A DNA stretch of 64,000 bases from Aerococcaceae bacterium DSM 111020 (GCA_015863185.1 JACBXP010000004.1:62001-126000), one strand, 5' to 3'; positions 16,831 to 25,197 are shown, counted from the first letter of the stretch. The notes: a model not told the origin generated them from the letters alone. A program made the numbers and translations.

Positions 16831-17994
16831 TTATTTTCTCGCTTCACTGTCTTCCAATATCGCTTGGATCGTACTGTCAGGAACCGACTGATTTCCCTGC
16901 AGACCACCAATCATCAAATCGAAGTGTGTTGGTAAAGCAAGGTCGTCAATATTGTCAGCCACATCCAATTCGATTTTTTCTGGATGGCCGTCGATGATTT
17001 TTTGTTGGAATTCTGGATCGACAATGGCTGCACTCCCTAAGGCTAAAAGGTCCACATAATTGAGAGCGTCTATGGCTTTATCATAGTTGGTGATATCGCC
17101 GACGCCGATATGTGTGGCACGCTCACCGATTAATTCGCCAATGACAGTGTTGATCACTTGGCCTTCATATTTTCCAGCACGGGCTTTGGCTTTATAGGCT
17201 TTGGGACCGAAGAGAGAGACATGAATATAATCCACGCCTAATTCAACAACACGGTCAATTAAATAAGTAGATTCATCGAGCGTATAACCGATATTCTCGC
17301 CATGGATTTCTTCGGGGCTGATGCGGTAACCTAAGATAAAGTCGTCTCGCTTGTGTTGCGCAATCATTTCTTTGACCGCGGTGACTACCGCAAGGGGAAA
17401 GGCAGATCGCTTCTCTAGTGAACCACCCCATTGGTCGTCGCGGTCGTTGGATAGACTCGAGAAGAATTGTTGGATGAGATAATGATTGGCGCCGTGAATT
17501 TCCACCCCGTCAAATCCTGCTTCAATTGCGCGACGCGTCGCATCCGCAAAGGCTTGAATGAAATCGGTGACTTCGTCGGCAGTCAGTCCAGTGACCGGAT
17601 AATCGAGAAAGTCCAATGATTTGTTGGAAGGACCGTAGACTTTTCCGTGATCTTGGTAGGAATATTTTGCTTGGCGACCGGGATGGAATAATTGTAAGAG
17701 TGCTTTATTGCCTTTGGCCTTCATGGCCTTTGCTAGTTGGCGTAAGCCATCAATTTGACGGTCGTCATAAGCACCCAGCCCATAACCGAATGCATTACCG
17801 AGTGGCGCAACGGCTGCTGCTCCAGAGATTAAGAGAGAGGCTGTGTTGGCACGGCGCTGGAAATAATGCACGTCTTCCTCTGTCACATCGCCTTCATAAG
17901 TCGAAGCGTTTGCTACCATCGGGGCCATCACGAAGCGTGTCGGTAATTCGATGCCGTCTTTGAGTGGATAGGGTGATACAGGATTGTGAGTCAT
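16831..17994 (-). CDS. NADH:flavin oxidoreductase, Old Yellow Enzyme family
   Basis: This is an FMN-dependent ene-reductase-type TIM barrel of 387 residues. It shows the family signature GFDGVEIHGANHYLIQQF (with the NADPH/substrate-binding His-x-x-Asn), then DDQWGGSLEKR, and the phosphate-binding end motif near GVGDITN and LALGSAAI. It is closest in type to the YqiG-like proteins of Firmicutes; the natural substrate is unknown. I chose ATG at 17994: AAAGGA lies eight bases upstream. The longer frame to 18060 runs into the -10 box of the promoter and cannot be translated. The gene is monocistronic. Confidence 0.9.
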   Translation of the reverse strand: MTHNPVSPYPLKDGIELPTRFVMAPMVANASTYEGDVTEEDVHYFQRRANTASLLISGAAAVAPLGNAFGYGLGAYDDRQIDGLRQLAKAMKAKGNKALLQLFHPGRQAKYSYQDHGKVYGPSNKSLDFLDYPVTGLTADEVTDFIQAFADATRRAIEAGFDGVEIHGANHYLIQQFFSSLSNDRDDQWGGSLEKRSAFPLAVVTAVKEMIAQHKRDDFILGYRISPEEIHGENIGYTLDESTYLIDRVVELGVDYIHVSLFGPKAYKAKARAGKYEGQVINTVIGELIGERATHIGVGDITNYDKAIDALNYVDLLALGSAAIVDPEFQQKIIDGHPEKIELDVADNIDDLALPTHFDLMIGGLQGNQSVPDSTIQAILEDSEARK

Positions 17995-18058
17995 AGGCCT
18001 GTCCTTTCTGTATTGGCTGGGTTTCTCCCAAAGTTTCCATAAATTTCTTGTTGAGAGC

Positions 18059-18086
18059 ATTTTACCACTCGTCTGTTGTTTGTCAA
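18059..18086 (-). promoter_or_regulatory. Promoter of the OYE gene
   Basis: On the minus strand, TTGACA (18086-18081) and TAAAAT (18064-18059) are 16 bases apart. Both are near consensus. This fixes the OYE start at 17994. Confidence 0.8.
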
Positions 18087-18202
18087 AAGATGCGAAAGGA
18101 ATTGACTGGTGATGCTTTATCGGTATTTGCGATATTCGTTAACGTAAACAGTCCCTTGAATGACAAAATGTCTGCGGCCTCCCAACATCAAATATTATAG
18201 AA

Positions 18203-18230
18203 ACAAAAAAACGACTGTCTCCAGTCGTTC
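18203..18230 (-). terminator. Terminator of the AEC-MBL operon
   Basis: Arms AACGACTG (18210-18217) and CAGTCGTT (18222-18229) have an A-run on the plus-strand left side, giving TTTTTTT on the minus-strand transcript. It lies just after the MBL gene. Confidence 0.85.
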
Positions 18231-18237
18231 AATTCAC

Positions 18238-19074
18238 TCAACTTTGCGTTGGTTTATAAATGCGGTCTTCAAAATAATAAATATTGCTGGAATTGCCAGT
18301 CGGGTCCAGATGACTGAAGCGATTATGACGAGCGACCAACCAATCATAGGAAGCTTTCAAACGGACATGATCATCCGTTCGTTGTAAGATTTGTTGGGCC
18401 AAATAATCACTCGCGGCGACGATATCCAGGGGAGCTGTGTAATCCCCATGCTGGGTTAAGACGGTGTCAACTTGCTGAATATATGGATATAATTTGGGAA
18501 GATTTTCGGCCAATTCCTCTACCGACAAACTCGATTGATTGTTGAGAGAAATGGGATTAAAGCAGGCATCGCCAGTCATCAGAATCCGGTCATCAGGTAA
18601 ATAGACAGCCATAATACCGGGGGTATGTCCGGCTACTTCAATGAGTTCAACATGGTAATCGCCTAAATCGAAGGAATCTCCATCATTAATCGATGTAAAT
18701 TCTCCGTGGTAATCTTCTAATAGGAGTGAGTCATCGAAGGTCCATCCTTGGCGGATAAAGTATTTCTTCAAGAAACGTCTCCGCGCCACTCGCATACTCG
18801 AATGAGAGAACAAGGTGTGGTCTTTGGGATTCATGAACAACGTCTTGTCCGTAAATTGAATCACGCCACCGGCATGGTCCGGATGGGCATGGGTTAATAA
18901 GACATCGTAGGGTTTCGTACTCAACTCGTCCACGACTTGCCGTAAATCACCATATCCCCAGCCTGTATCTAAGAGGAGGCCACGCTCTGCTCCTTCAATA
19001 TAGTAACAGCACACATACGGTGTGATGATGCGCGTGATGTTTGGTGTTACTGTTTCATATTTTAGAATATTCAT
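18238..19074 (-). CDS. MBL-fold metallo-hydrolase
   Basis: The 278-residue protein has the metallo-beta-lactamase signature THAHPDHAGG (HxHxDH) near residue 60, the later metal-binding AGHTPG and TGDA elements, and a final H near DTVLTQHGD. This is the layout of glyoxalase II-like hydrolases that bind two metal ions; the substrate cannot be told. AGGAGG precedes the ATG. It follows the AEC transporter gene by nine bases and shares its terminator, so the transporter and hydrolase form one operon. Confidence 0.88.
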   Translation of the reverse strand: MNILKYETVTPNITRIITPYVCCYYIEGAERGLLLDTGWGYGDLRQVVDELSTKPYDVLLTHAHPDHAGGVIQFTDKTLFMNPKDHTLFSHSSMRVARRRFLKKYFIRQGWTFDDSLLLEDYHGEFTSINDGDSFDLGDYHVELIEVAGHTPGIMAVYLPDDRILMTGDACFNPISLNNQSSLSVEELAENLPKLYPYIQQVDTVLTQHGDYTAPLDIVAASDYLAQQILQRTDDHVRLKASYDWLVARHNRFSHLDPTGNSSNIYYFEDRIYKPTQS

Positions 19075-19083
19075 CCTAACCTC

Positions 19084-20004
19084 CTAAACAAATAACATTA
19101 AGATAGGACTCGTAATAACGGACAACACAATCGAGACGAAGGTGATCTTCGCAGCGAATGGTACATTCAAGCCATAATTCGCCACCAGAATGGGTGTCGG
19201 GGTTCCCGCTGGCATACCAGCCATAATCGTCACCACACCAGTAAGCACAGGATCCATGCCTAGTCCTTTCATCACTGCTAGAACCGCCAATGGGATGACT
19301 AGTAAGCGAATCACACAATAGGTTAAGACGCCTGGTTCAAAGAGTGAGCGATAATCGACTTTTGCAATCACCGAACCAATCACAATCATCGCCAAAGGTT
19401 GGACGGCACCTGCAATCGAAGTGACACCACGATCCACAAAGCCTGGCAAAGGAATTTCAAACAGGCCGAAGATTAAGCCAACAAATACCGCGATGATGGA
19501 CGGGTTTTTTGCTAATTTAATCAGGGTTTCCTTGATATCCGTAGCCTTGGCTCGTTCGAATATTTGTAAGCCCACTGTCCAAGTGAAGATGCGGTGGGGC
19601 ACGAGATAGACGGACCCAATAATCGCACCGGCATCGCCAAACATTGAGGTGACCAGTGGTAATCCCGCGAATCCGGCATTGTTAACCAAAGTCGCATATT
19701 CTAAAACTGGGCGTTTGTCCGCAGGGTATTTTCGAGATAATAAAGGGCCCACGAAAGCTAAGATCGTATAAAGGACCGTTCCAACAACCAAAGCTAAGAA
19801 ACTTAATGCTAAGAGTTCCATGGTGATTTTCTTAAAGGAATTGAATACCATAACCGGAAGAAAGACATTCAATAATAGAGACATAAAACTCGGCCTTGAT
19901 TCATCGGTAATCATCCCCGCATAATAACTGAAGATTCCGATTCCTAAAAAGAGGACGAGCGTCAATTGAATATCTAACATTTGTAGAAAATTTGATAAAG
20001 CCAA
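19084..20004 (-). CDS. AEC-family transporter (auxin efflux carrier/malate permease type)
   Basis: This integral membrane protein of 306 residues has about ten predicted hydrophobic segments in two halves. It has the family pattern NNAGFAGLPL and, near the end, AGMPAGTPTPILVANYG. AEC proteins are secondary transporters, often for malate or other organic acids in lactic bacteria; the substrate here is unknown. The start is TTG at 20004, seven bases after AAGGAG; a nearby ATG is in another frame and gives a short peptide. Divergent from the rhodanese genes, it leads the operon with the MBL hydrolase. Confidence 0.88.
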   Translation of the reverse strand: MALSNFLQMLDIQLTLVLFLGIGIFSYYAGMITDESRPSFMSLLLNVFLPVMVFNSFKKITMELLALSFLALVVGTVLYTILAFVGPLLSRKYPADKRPVLEYATLVNNAGFAGLPLVTSMFGDAGAIIGSVYLVPHRIFTWTVGLQIFERAKATDIKETLIKLAKNPSIIAVFVGLIFGLFEIPLPGFVDRGVTSIAGAVQPLAMIVIGSVIAKVDYRSLFEPGVLTYCVIRLLVIPLAVLAVMKGLGMDPVLTGVVTIMAGMPAGTPTPILVANYGLNVPFAAKITFVSIVLSVITSPILMLFV

Positions 20005-20076
20005 AACATTGCTCCTTACAATTATAATACAACGATTTTATCACAAAGAAATGGAATTAGCTATGTCAGAATCCGT

Positions 20077-20105
20077 TTGAGCATCTTACTGGAATCGGGT
20101 TATAC
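20077..20105 (+). promoter_or_regulatory. Promoter of the first rhodanese gene
   Basis: TTGAGC (20077-20082) and TTATAC (20100-20105) are 17 bases apart. Confidence 0.65.
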
Positions 20106-20146
20106 TCTTTGGTAATATAAGAATGTAGTCAAAAGGAGGAATTGAA

Positions 20147-20446
20147 ATGAAACAAATTCATATTGACGAATTATACAGTTTAGTAGAAAACAAAGAGGAC
20201 TTAAATGTCATCGATGTTCGCCCAGAAGAATATTACAAAGATGGCCACGTCCCAGGGGCAGTACATATGCCACTTTCTACGTTAGAAGATAATTTAGATA
20301 AATTAGATAAATCAAAAACATATCACTTAATCTGTAATGATGGGGTTGGCTCTAAAAAAGCGACTGAATTATTAACAGAAAAAGGCTTCGATGCCGTGAA
20401 TGTTGAACAAGGAACACCAGAGTATCCTGGTCAACTTGAAAAATAA
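20147..20446 (+). CDS. Rhodanese-like protein, copy 1
   Basis: This single-domain rhodanese of 99 residues has the N-terminal IDVRPEEYYKDGHVPGAVH signature. The active-site loop is ICNDGVGSKKA: the catalytic cysteine is present but the usual arginine (CxxGxRS) is replaced by glycine. It may carry persulfide sulfur, but substrate preference is likely changed. AAAGGAGG lies before the ATG. It is followed at once by its own terminator and by a second copy of the gene. Confidence 0.9.
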   Translation: MKQIHIDELYSLVENKEDLNVIDVRPEEYYKDGHVPGAVHMPLSTLEDNLDKLDKSKTYHLICNDGVGSKKATELLTEKGFDAVNVEQGTPEYPGQLEK

Positions 20447-20460
20447 TCGCTATCTAACCA

Positions 20461-20486
20461 AACCACCGCTTCGGCGGTGGTTTTTT
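20461..20486 (+). terminator. Terminator after rhodanese copy 1
   Basis: AACCACCGC-TTCG-GCGGTGGTT is a perfect nine-pair stem with a stable UUCG loop, followed by TTTT. Confidence 0.92.
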
Positions 20487-20507
20487 GTCTGCAGTGAAAA
20501 ATCGTCA

Positions 20508-20536
20508 TTGGTAGAGTGCAGGCGCTATGATAAAAT
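20508..20536 (+). promoter_or_regulatory. Promoter of rhodanese copy 2
   Basis: TTGGTA (20508-20513) and TAAAAT (20531-20536) are 17 bases apart. The same pair recurs at 20942-20970. Confidence 0.7.
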
Positions 20537-20579
20537 AAAGCGCGAAGCGTGTAAAATCTTAAAAAAAGGAGCAATAAAT

Positions 20580-20879
20580 ATGAAACAAATACAACCGGAT
20601 GAATTATACCGTTTAGTAGAAAACAATGAAGATTTAAATATCATCGATGTTCGCTCAGAAGCGCATTATAAAGAAGGCCATGTTCCAGGCGCAGTGAATA
20701 TACCACTCTCATCATTAGAGGATAATTTAAACAAGTTAGATAACACAAAAACTTATCACTTGATCTGTCAAAGGGGACTCAGCTCAAAAGAGGCCACGGA
20801 ATTATTAACCGACAAAGGGTTCAATGCTGTGAATGTCGCCGAAGGTACACCAAGCTATCCTGGCCCACTTGAAAAATAA
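20580..20879 (+). CDS. Rhodanese-like protein, copy 2
   Basis: This 99-residue paralogue of the gene at 20147 has the same length and start. Its active-site loop is ICQRGLSSKEA: cysteine and a nearby arginine are both present, in an order unlike copy 1. The two copies may therefore differ in substrate. I chose ATG 20580, with AAAGGAG upstream; a longer frame from 20400 crosses the first terminator and is not real. Confidence 0.9.
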   Translation: MKQIQPDELYRLVENNEDLNIIDVRSEAHYKEGHVPGAVNIPLSSLEDNLNKLDNTKTYHLICQRGLSSKEATELLTDKGFNAVNVAEGTPSYPGPLEK

Positions 20880-20893
20880 TCGCTATCGAACCA

Positions 20894-20920
20894 AACCAAC
20901 GCTTCGACGGTGGTTTTTTT
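20894..20920 (+). terminator. Terminator after rhodanese copy 2
   Basis: This is a diverged copy of the 20461 terminator: AACCAACGC-TTCG-ACGGTGGTT, then seven or more T. Two mismatches weaken the stem, so some read-through to nfeD is possible. Confidence 0.65.
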
Positions 20921-20941
20921 GTTTGCAGGGGGAAATCGTCA

Positions 20942-20970
20942 TTGGTAGTGAGCTAGCACTGTGGTAAAAT
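20942..20970 (+). promoter_or_regulatory. Promoter of nfeD-floA
   Basis: TTGGTA (20942-20947) and TAAAAT (20965-20970) are 17 bases apart. It is a duplicate of the promoter at 20508. Confidence 0.7.
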
Positions 20971-21012
20971 AAAGGTAGAACGATACGAAGAATTAGGGAT
21001 AAGGAGGTCCAA

Positions 21013-21621
21013 ATGATTACATGGAATGTTTTATTGTTTCTCATTGGCATGTTTCTCATTGTCACGGCGGTCTTTAATCGTCTGTCTGTGCTCTATTTAG
21101 GCTTATCAGTGCTGACGTTCGGCATCTATTTCTGGACCATCAGCTTTAATTTATTATTATTTCTCGTCTTTATGTTAGGGATTTTATTGATTATCGTCGA
21201 GCTTTATGTGCCTGACTTTGGCGTGATTGGCATCTTAGGTCTAGGAGCCATTCTATATGCCTTATGGATGATTTATCAGGATGTTTCAGCAATATTAATT
21301 ATCTTGTTACTGGCTTTATTCGTCATTGTCTTCTTAAGCAGTCTGTATTTGCGGGCAGGGTGTGAATTAGTTTTAAGTCCCGGTTTTGTCTTAGATGAAG
21401 CGATTGAATCCCATCATCATGATGCAACCAAAGCTGACACGATATCCTTAGTAGGAACGCAAGGCACGGCACTCACCACTCTCCGTCCGGTAGGCAAAGC
21501 ACGTCTTAAAGATGAACATTGTGAAGTGATATCTGATGAGGAGTTTATTAGTGCGGGACAACCAATTCAAGTAACAAAAGTTCGAGGCAATCAAATTTAT
21601 GTCCGAAAGGTGGAACAATAA
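21013..21621 (+). CDS. NfeD-family membrane protein
   Basis: The protein has four or five hydrophobic segments in residues 1-115 (IIVELYVPDFGVIGILGLGA is typical) and a soluble C-terminal OB-fold-like domain (VGTQGTALTTLRPVGKARL). NfeD proteins partner flotillin-like scaffold proteins in membrane microdomains. The order NfeD-FloA-small membrane protein matches the Bacillus yqeZ-yqfA-yqfB layout. AGGAGG precedes the ATG. The stop is directly followed by the floA start. Confidence 0.88.
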   Translation: MITWNVLLFLIGMFLIVTAVFNRLSVLYLGLSVLTFGIYFWTISFNLLLFLVFMLGILLIIVELYVPDFGVIGILGLGAILYALWMIYQDVSAILIILLLALFVIVFLSSLYLRAGCELVLSPGFVLDEAIESHHHDATKADTISLVGTQGTALTTLRPVGKARLKDEHCEVISDEEFISAGQPIQVTKVRGNQIYVRKVEQ

Positions 21622-22626
21622 ATGAACACAACAACCAATCCAACAAATTTTATTACATTAGGTATCATTGCCTTTATCATTCTGATTTTATTGATTATCT
21701 TTTTCCGCTTTGTACCCGTTGGTTTATGGGTCACAGCCTATTTCTCCGGGGCAAAAGTTTCGATTGGAAATTTAATTGGAATGCGCCTGCGCCGAGTGCG
21801 ACCGGCGGACATCGTTCAACCTCTTATTAAAGCGACCAAGGCGGGGTTGACACTGACCACAGATCAATTAGAAGCACACCACTTAGCCGGAGGAAATATT
21901 AATCTGGTTATCGATGCTCTTATCGCAGCGCAACGTGCCAATATCGATTTGGAATTCGAACAAGCCGCGGCGATTGACCTAGCGGGCCGTGATGTGTTCG
22001 AAGCGGTCCAAGTATCCGTTAACCCGAAAGTTATCGAGACTCCCGTTATTGCCGGTGTAGCGATGAATGGGATTGAAGTTCAAGCCAAAGCCAAAGTAAC
22101 CGTCCGTGCCAACATCGAGCGTCTCGTCGGGGGTGCCGGTGAAGAGACCATTATCGCCCGTGTTGGGGAGGGGATTGTTACCACCGTCGGTTCATCTGCC
22201 ACCCATTCCGTCGTCTTAGAGAATCCGGATGCCATCTCCCAAACAATTCTACGAAAAGGTTTAGATTCTGGGACAGCATTTGAAATCTTATCGATTGATA
22301 TTGCGGATGTGGATGTTGGTCGAAACATTGGAGCCAAACTCCAAGCAGATCAAGCGATTGCGGACAAAAATGTCGCGCAAGCCAAAGCTGAAGAGCGCCG
22401 TGCCTTTGCGGTAGCTGAAGAACAAGAGATGTTAGCTGAAGTACAACGCATGAAAGCTAAAGTGGTTGAATCCGAAGCGGAAGTACCACTCGCTATGGCT
22501 CAAGCATTAAAAGAAGGGCATTTAGGTGTGATGGACTATTACCGCATGCGTAATATTGAATCTGACTCCCAAATGCGCAATGCGATTGCTCAAGATGGCA
22601 AAGAAACAACTAATGAAACAGATTAA
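21622..22626 (+). CDS. floA: Flotillin-like protein FloA
   Basis: The protein (334 residues, normal for FloA) has one N-terminal membrane hairpin (about 10-32) and a long soluble PHB/SPFH domain. That domain includes [21 protein letters not shown] and a helical Ala/Glu-rich tail ([16 protein letters not shown]). It organises membrane microdomains that hold signalling and transport complexes. It starts directly after nfeD and belongs to the same transcript. Confidence 0.95.
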   Translation: MNTTTNPTNFITLGIIAFIILILLIIFFRFVPVGLWVTAYFSGAKVSIGNLIGMRLRRVRPADIVQPLIKATKAGLTLTTDQLEAHHLAGGNINLVIDALIAAQRANIDLEFEQAAAIDLAGRDVFEAVQVSVNPKVIETPVIAGVAMNGIEVQAKAKVTVRANIERLVGGAGEETIIARVGEGIVTTVGSSATHSVVLENPDAISQTILRKGLDSGTAFEILSIDIADVDVGRNIGAKLQADQAIADKNVAQAKAEERRAFAVAEEQEMLAEVQRMKAKVVESEAEVPLAMAQALKEGHLGVMDYYRMRNIESDSQMRNAIAQDGKETTNETD

Positions 22627-22659
22627 CCACGGCCGACCTAAAGGAGGTGGAAGGCACGT

Positions 22660-23328
22660 ATGGATCTCATCGTTTTTTTGATTATTATTTTTATGGGGAA
22701 TGGGTTGTTGAAACGATTCCAACAAGAAAAGGATCAAGCAGAGTTGGAAAAGAATGAAACCAAACCGGCAGAAACTAACAAAACAACCCGTACCCAAAAG
22801 ACAGCGACTAATCCAACCCTTGAATCCATTAAGGAACAGACACGGCGCCTAGCCGATCAGCATGCACCGATGGGAAGTGGTGAAGATAAGCAAGTCACCA
22901 ATCATCCCCAATCTGATAAGCAGCAACCAACAAAGCCGATGCAAGACAATCATACACCTGAACCATTGCCGGGACAACGCAATCGACGCCCCAAACGCAA
23001 TCAAGGCAAGCAAACAACCAAAAGGCAACCGCCAGCATCACCTATTGTTAAACCAGAACCTTCCTTTGATGAAATCGTTGCTTCCAAGAAACAATCCTTG
23101 CGTCAACGCGAACAACGACAAACATTAAGTGAAGACCACGACGACCGTCCCTTCAAGCGCGATACCTTTTATGATGAATTGATGAGTCAAAGTTTCGACG
23201 ATGTATTAGAAGTCGAACGCACCCAACCGACAAGTTCATCAGGACAAAAGATTGATGCGCGTGGATTAAGACAAGCAATAATTATGAAGGAAATCTTGGA
23301 CAAACCGGTTAGTTTGCGGGAAGAATGA
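22660..23328 (+). CDS. Single-pass membrane protein of the nfeD-floA operon
   Basis: The 222 residues hold one N-terminal membrane segment (about 2-18, IVFLIIIFMGNG). A long, highly charged, Gln/Lys/Pro-rich and probably disordered tail follows, ending in a more ordered C-terminal part (ARGLRQAIIMKEIL). No known domain was recognised. Position after floA is like that of Bacillus YqfB, but the sequence is not similar enough to say more. AAAGGAGGTGG lies upstream of the ATG. Confidence 0.8.
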   Translation: MDLIVFLIIIFMGNGLLKRFQQEKDQAELEKNETKPAETNKTTRTQKTATNPTLESIKEQTRRLADQHAPMGSGEDKQVTNHPQSDKQQPTKPMQDNHTPEPLPGQRNRRPKRNQGKQTTKRQPPASPIVKPEPSFDEIVASKKQSLRQREQRQTLSEDHDDRPFKRDTFYDELMSQSFDDVLEVERTQPTSSSGQKIDARGLRQAIIMKEILDKPVSLREE

Positions 23329-23333
23329 ATGTG

Positions 23334-23360
23334 ACCACGTCTCTCAATGAGAGGCGTGGT
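23334..23360 (+). terminator. Hairpin after the nfeD-floA operon
   Basis: ACCACGTCTCTC (23334-23345) pairs with GAGAGGCGTGGT (23349-23360) with one G-T pair. The T-run after it is poor, so termination may be partial. Confidence 0.55.
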
Positions 23361-23431
23361 ATTGATTATTGATATGAGTCATAATTAAGCGGTAATCTAT
23401 GAAAAGAGTCATTAGAATTTTCTAATAATCC

Positions 23432-23460
23432 TTTACAAACTACAACGATAAGCGTATAAT
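23432..23460 (+). promoter_or_regulatory. tRNA-Arg promoter
   Basis: TTTACA (23432-23437) and TATAAT (23455-23460) are 17 bases apart, as expected for a strong stable-RNA promoter. Confidence 0.85.
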
Positions 23461-23477
23461 GTAAATTATCGTGTTAA

Positions 23478-23551
23478 GCACCAGTAGCTCAGCTGGATAG
23501 AGCATTCGCCTTCTAAGCGAACGGTCGTAGGTTCGAATCCTACCTGGTGTG
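23478..23551 (+). tRNA. tRNA-Arg, anticodon TCT
   Basis: The cloverleaf can be folded by eye. It has acceptor GCACCAG/CTGGTGT (last pair G-T), D arm GCTC...GAGC, anticodon stem TTCGC/GCGAA with loop CTTCTAA (anticodon TCT, reads AGA/AGG), and T arm GTAGG-TTCGAAT-CCTAC. The 3' CCA is not encoded. It stands alone with its own promoter and terminator. Confidence 0.95.
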
Positions 23552-23557
23552 TAGCGT

Positions 23558-23590
23558 AATCCCTAAGCAGAAATGCCTGGGGATTTTTTT
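23558..23590 (+). terminator. Terminator after tRNA-Arg
   Basis: AATCCCTAAGCA (23558-23569) and TGCCTGGGGATT (23574-23585) form a 12-pair stem with one mismatch and a GAAA loop, followed by seven T. Confidence 0.85.
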
Positions 23591-23711
23591 ATGCGGATAA
23601 TTATTGGGGCTTATCAAATCGTCAGTTTATGCTAATTTGAGGAAATTAAATTTTGAATAATTGCTGACGAAGATGATGTGATAATCTTTAATAAATAAAG
23701 GAGAACTAACA

Positions 23712-23876
23712 ATGCTTGAAATCATTCTTATTATCATCGGTATTTTTATTCTTCTATTTTTTATCACAGGTAGAATTTTGTCGGAGTTACAGCATTATCG
23801 CTATAACCAAGAGAAGCAATTGTTAATGGATCAGAATCGCGCAAAGATGGAAGAGAAGTGGAAAAGGGAGGAATGA
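23712..23876 (+). CDS. Small single-pass membrane protein, 54 residues
   Basis: ATG at 23712 follows AAAGGAG at a good distance. The frame encodes LEIILIIIGIFILLFFITG, one membrane helix at the N-terminus. A charged cytoplasmic tail rich in Gln, Lys and Glu follows, and the frame stops at TGA 23874-23876. I do not recognise a family. The good ribosome binding site, clear membrane helix and terminator downstream support a real small gene. Confidence 0.65.
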   Translation: MLEIILIIIGIFILLFFITGRILSELQHYRYNQEKQLLMDQNRAKMEEKWKREE

Positions 23877-23914
23877 AAAGTCATAAAACTTTTTTTGACT
23901 CTTTGATAAGATGT

Positions 23915-23946
23915 AAAAAACCGTTCACATTTTTTGTGAACGGTTT
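23915..23946. terminator. Bidirectional terminator
   Basis: AAACCGTTCACA (23918-23929) and TGTGAACGGTTT (23935-23946) form a perfect 12-pair stem. The A-run at its left makes it a strong terminator for the minus-strand gene at 23989, and it may also stop the small plus-strand gene. Confidence 0.85.
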
Positions 23947-23988
23947 GAAATATTAGTATAAGACTTAAAATAAATCTTTTATAAATTT

Positions 23989-24543
23989 TTATTGAATATC
24001 AGCTCGGTCAATTTTAAAAATTGCTTTTTCTTTTCCAAAGTAGGAGAGTGGGGACCAATCAATCTCAACTTCTCCATCTCCTTCTAGGACATGATGAGCT
24101 ACACCGTCGAGTGAACGCCCTGCGGATAATGCACCCACACTATTGTCATTAGGATAGATGCTGGTTTCTTTGCCGTCGACATAAACTTTAAAGTCATTTC
24201 CTGAATAAGAAACATCCTCATCGGCATTGTTTTTAATTGTATAATCAATGCGAATGACATTGTCAGGGTCGCTGTCGTCGAAGTTATTTCGTTCATCCGT
24301 AAACGAAACCTCATTGATTGTAATTTCATATGCATCCACAGTTTGTGTCTCACCTAAACCAGGCGCATCATTTCCATCTTCTGAGTTTTCGTCGCCTTTT
24401 AACTCTTTTAATTCACTCTGTAAGACTTTAATTTGTGACTCAATTTCATCAATGCGTTTCTGATTGGGATTTTCCTCTGCGTTAATGGGTGTAAATGACA
24501 TTAACAAAGTAATCGCAAAAGCATATTATAGACTTTTTTTCAT
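23989..24543 (-). pseudogene. Secreted DUF5067/DUF4352-like protein with a stop in its signal peptide
   Basis: GGAGG, a good spacing and ATG at 24543 open a typical signal peptide. It reads M-K-K-S-L, then TAA at codon 6 (24528-24526), then Y-A-F-A-I-T-L-L-M-S-F-T-P-I-N-A in the same frame. Beyond it lie a coiled coil (IDEIESQIKVLQSELKELKG), an acidic linker, and a beta domain. The domain looks like the DUF5067/DUF4352 fold of Gram-positive lipoproteins and secreted proteins (ITINEVSFTDERNN to the end). Without the stop the signal peptide and cleavage site would be normal. The 172-residue remainder could start at TTG 24507 but would lack a full signal. A sequencing error is possible. Confidence 0.65.
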
Positions 24544-24699
24544 AAAATTTCCTCCTAATAAATAGAATGTTGAAAACAATCTTCTTTTCATTAGATTATA
24601 CCATCATAAAAAATATATTAATATCTAAAGTTTATACTATTATTCTATAAAAATGTTTTTAGTAGTTTTACACAAAATTGAATCATTAGTTTTTTTCAC

Positions 24700-24731
24700 A
24701 AAAAAACACGCTCATCATTAAGATCAGCGTG
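24700..24731 (-). terminator. Terminator of the nuclease-PH operon
   Basis: CACGCT (24707-24712) and AGCGTG (24726-24731) form the stem base, with partial pairing inside. The minus-strand transcript continues into a run of seven U. Confidence 0.75.
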
Positions 24732-24753
24732 GCTTAATCAATATTCCATCCCT

Positions 24754-25197
24754 CTACCCATTAATCTCTTCCCGATTCTGGACAACCAGATTACCTAAGA
24801 AACGGTAAAGCTGTAGGATGTCCGTCGACTTCGGAAATTCAAAGGTCGTGTGGATATGTTCTTCGTGTCGGCTTTGGCGATTGACATTTTTAAGGTAAGT
24901 AATCGTGATTTCACTATCATCAAAACTGCGTCCTGCGGTCTCCATCTCTACATCAATAATGTGTGACAGAAAAATTGACTTGAACGATGTTTTCTTACCC
25001 GTCGCACCTTGTTTATCGACAAAGATAATTCGTATATCAGTAAATAAAATGACATCGCGGATGAGTTTATAGCCCATTTGAATGGTTTCATTGTCAAAGA
25101 GATAGGGGCTGAATTCCGTCGCCAATTCTTCCGCTGATTGTTCACTCATATTACCTAAGATCCCTTGCATCATATGATTAAAATTAAAGTTTGCCAT
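24754..25197 (-). CDS. Bacterial PH-domain protein
   Basis: The 147-residue protein matches the bacterial pleckstrin-homology family (bPH, YvbH-like). It has an N-terminal helix and FSPYLFDNETIQMGYKLIRD, then FTDIRIIFVDKQG and the strand-rich core. No catalytic residues or membrane segment are visible; the role is unknown. AGTAGGAGAAAATA precedes the ATG. It follows the secreted nuclease gene by 24 bases and shares its terminator. Confidence 0.85.
   Translation of the reverse strand: MANFNFNHMMQGILGNMSEQSAEELATEFSPYLFDNETIQMGYKLIRDVILFTDIRIIFVDKQGATGKKTSFKSIFLSHIIDVEMETAGRSFDDSEITITYLKNVNRQSRHEEHIHTTFEFPKSTDILQLYRFLGNLVVQNREEING

Larger units (their letters stand above)
20147..21012 (+). repeat. 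Tandem duplication, 433-bp unit
   Basis: Two units of exactly 433 bases (20147-20579 and 20580-21012) each hold a rhodanese gene, a terminator with a TTCG loop, and a downstream promoter TTGGTA-17-TAAAAT. The coding copies are clearly diverged, so the event is not recent. Confidence 0.75.

Noticed and set aside
16719-16997. 92-codon plus-strand frame after the second methyltransferase
   Set aside because: It crosses the terminator hairpin and lies antisense to the OYE gene. It is a shadow frame.
17995-18060. Longer start for the OYE gene
   Set aside because: The extension runs into the -10 box (18059-18064) of a near-consensus promoter, so it cannot be in the transcript.
20400-20579. 60-residue N-terminal extension of rhodanese copy 2
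   Set aside because: It would be translated across a strong terminator and the gene's own promoter. ATG 20580 matches copy 1 exactly.
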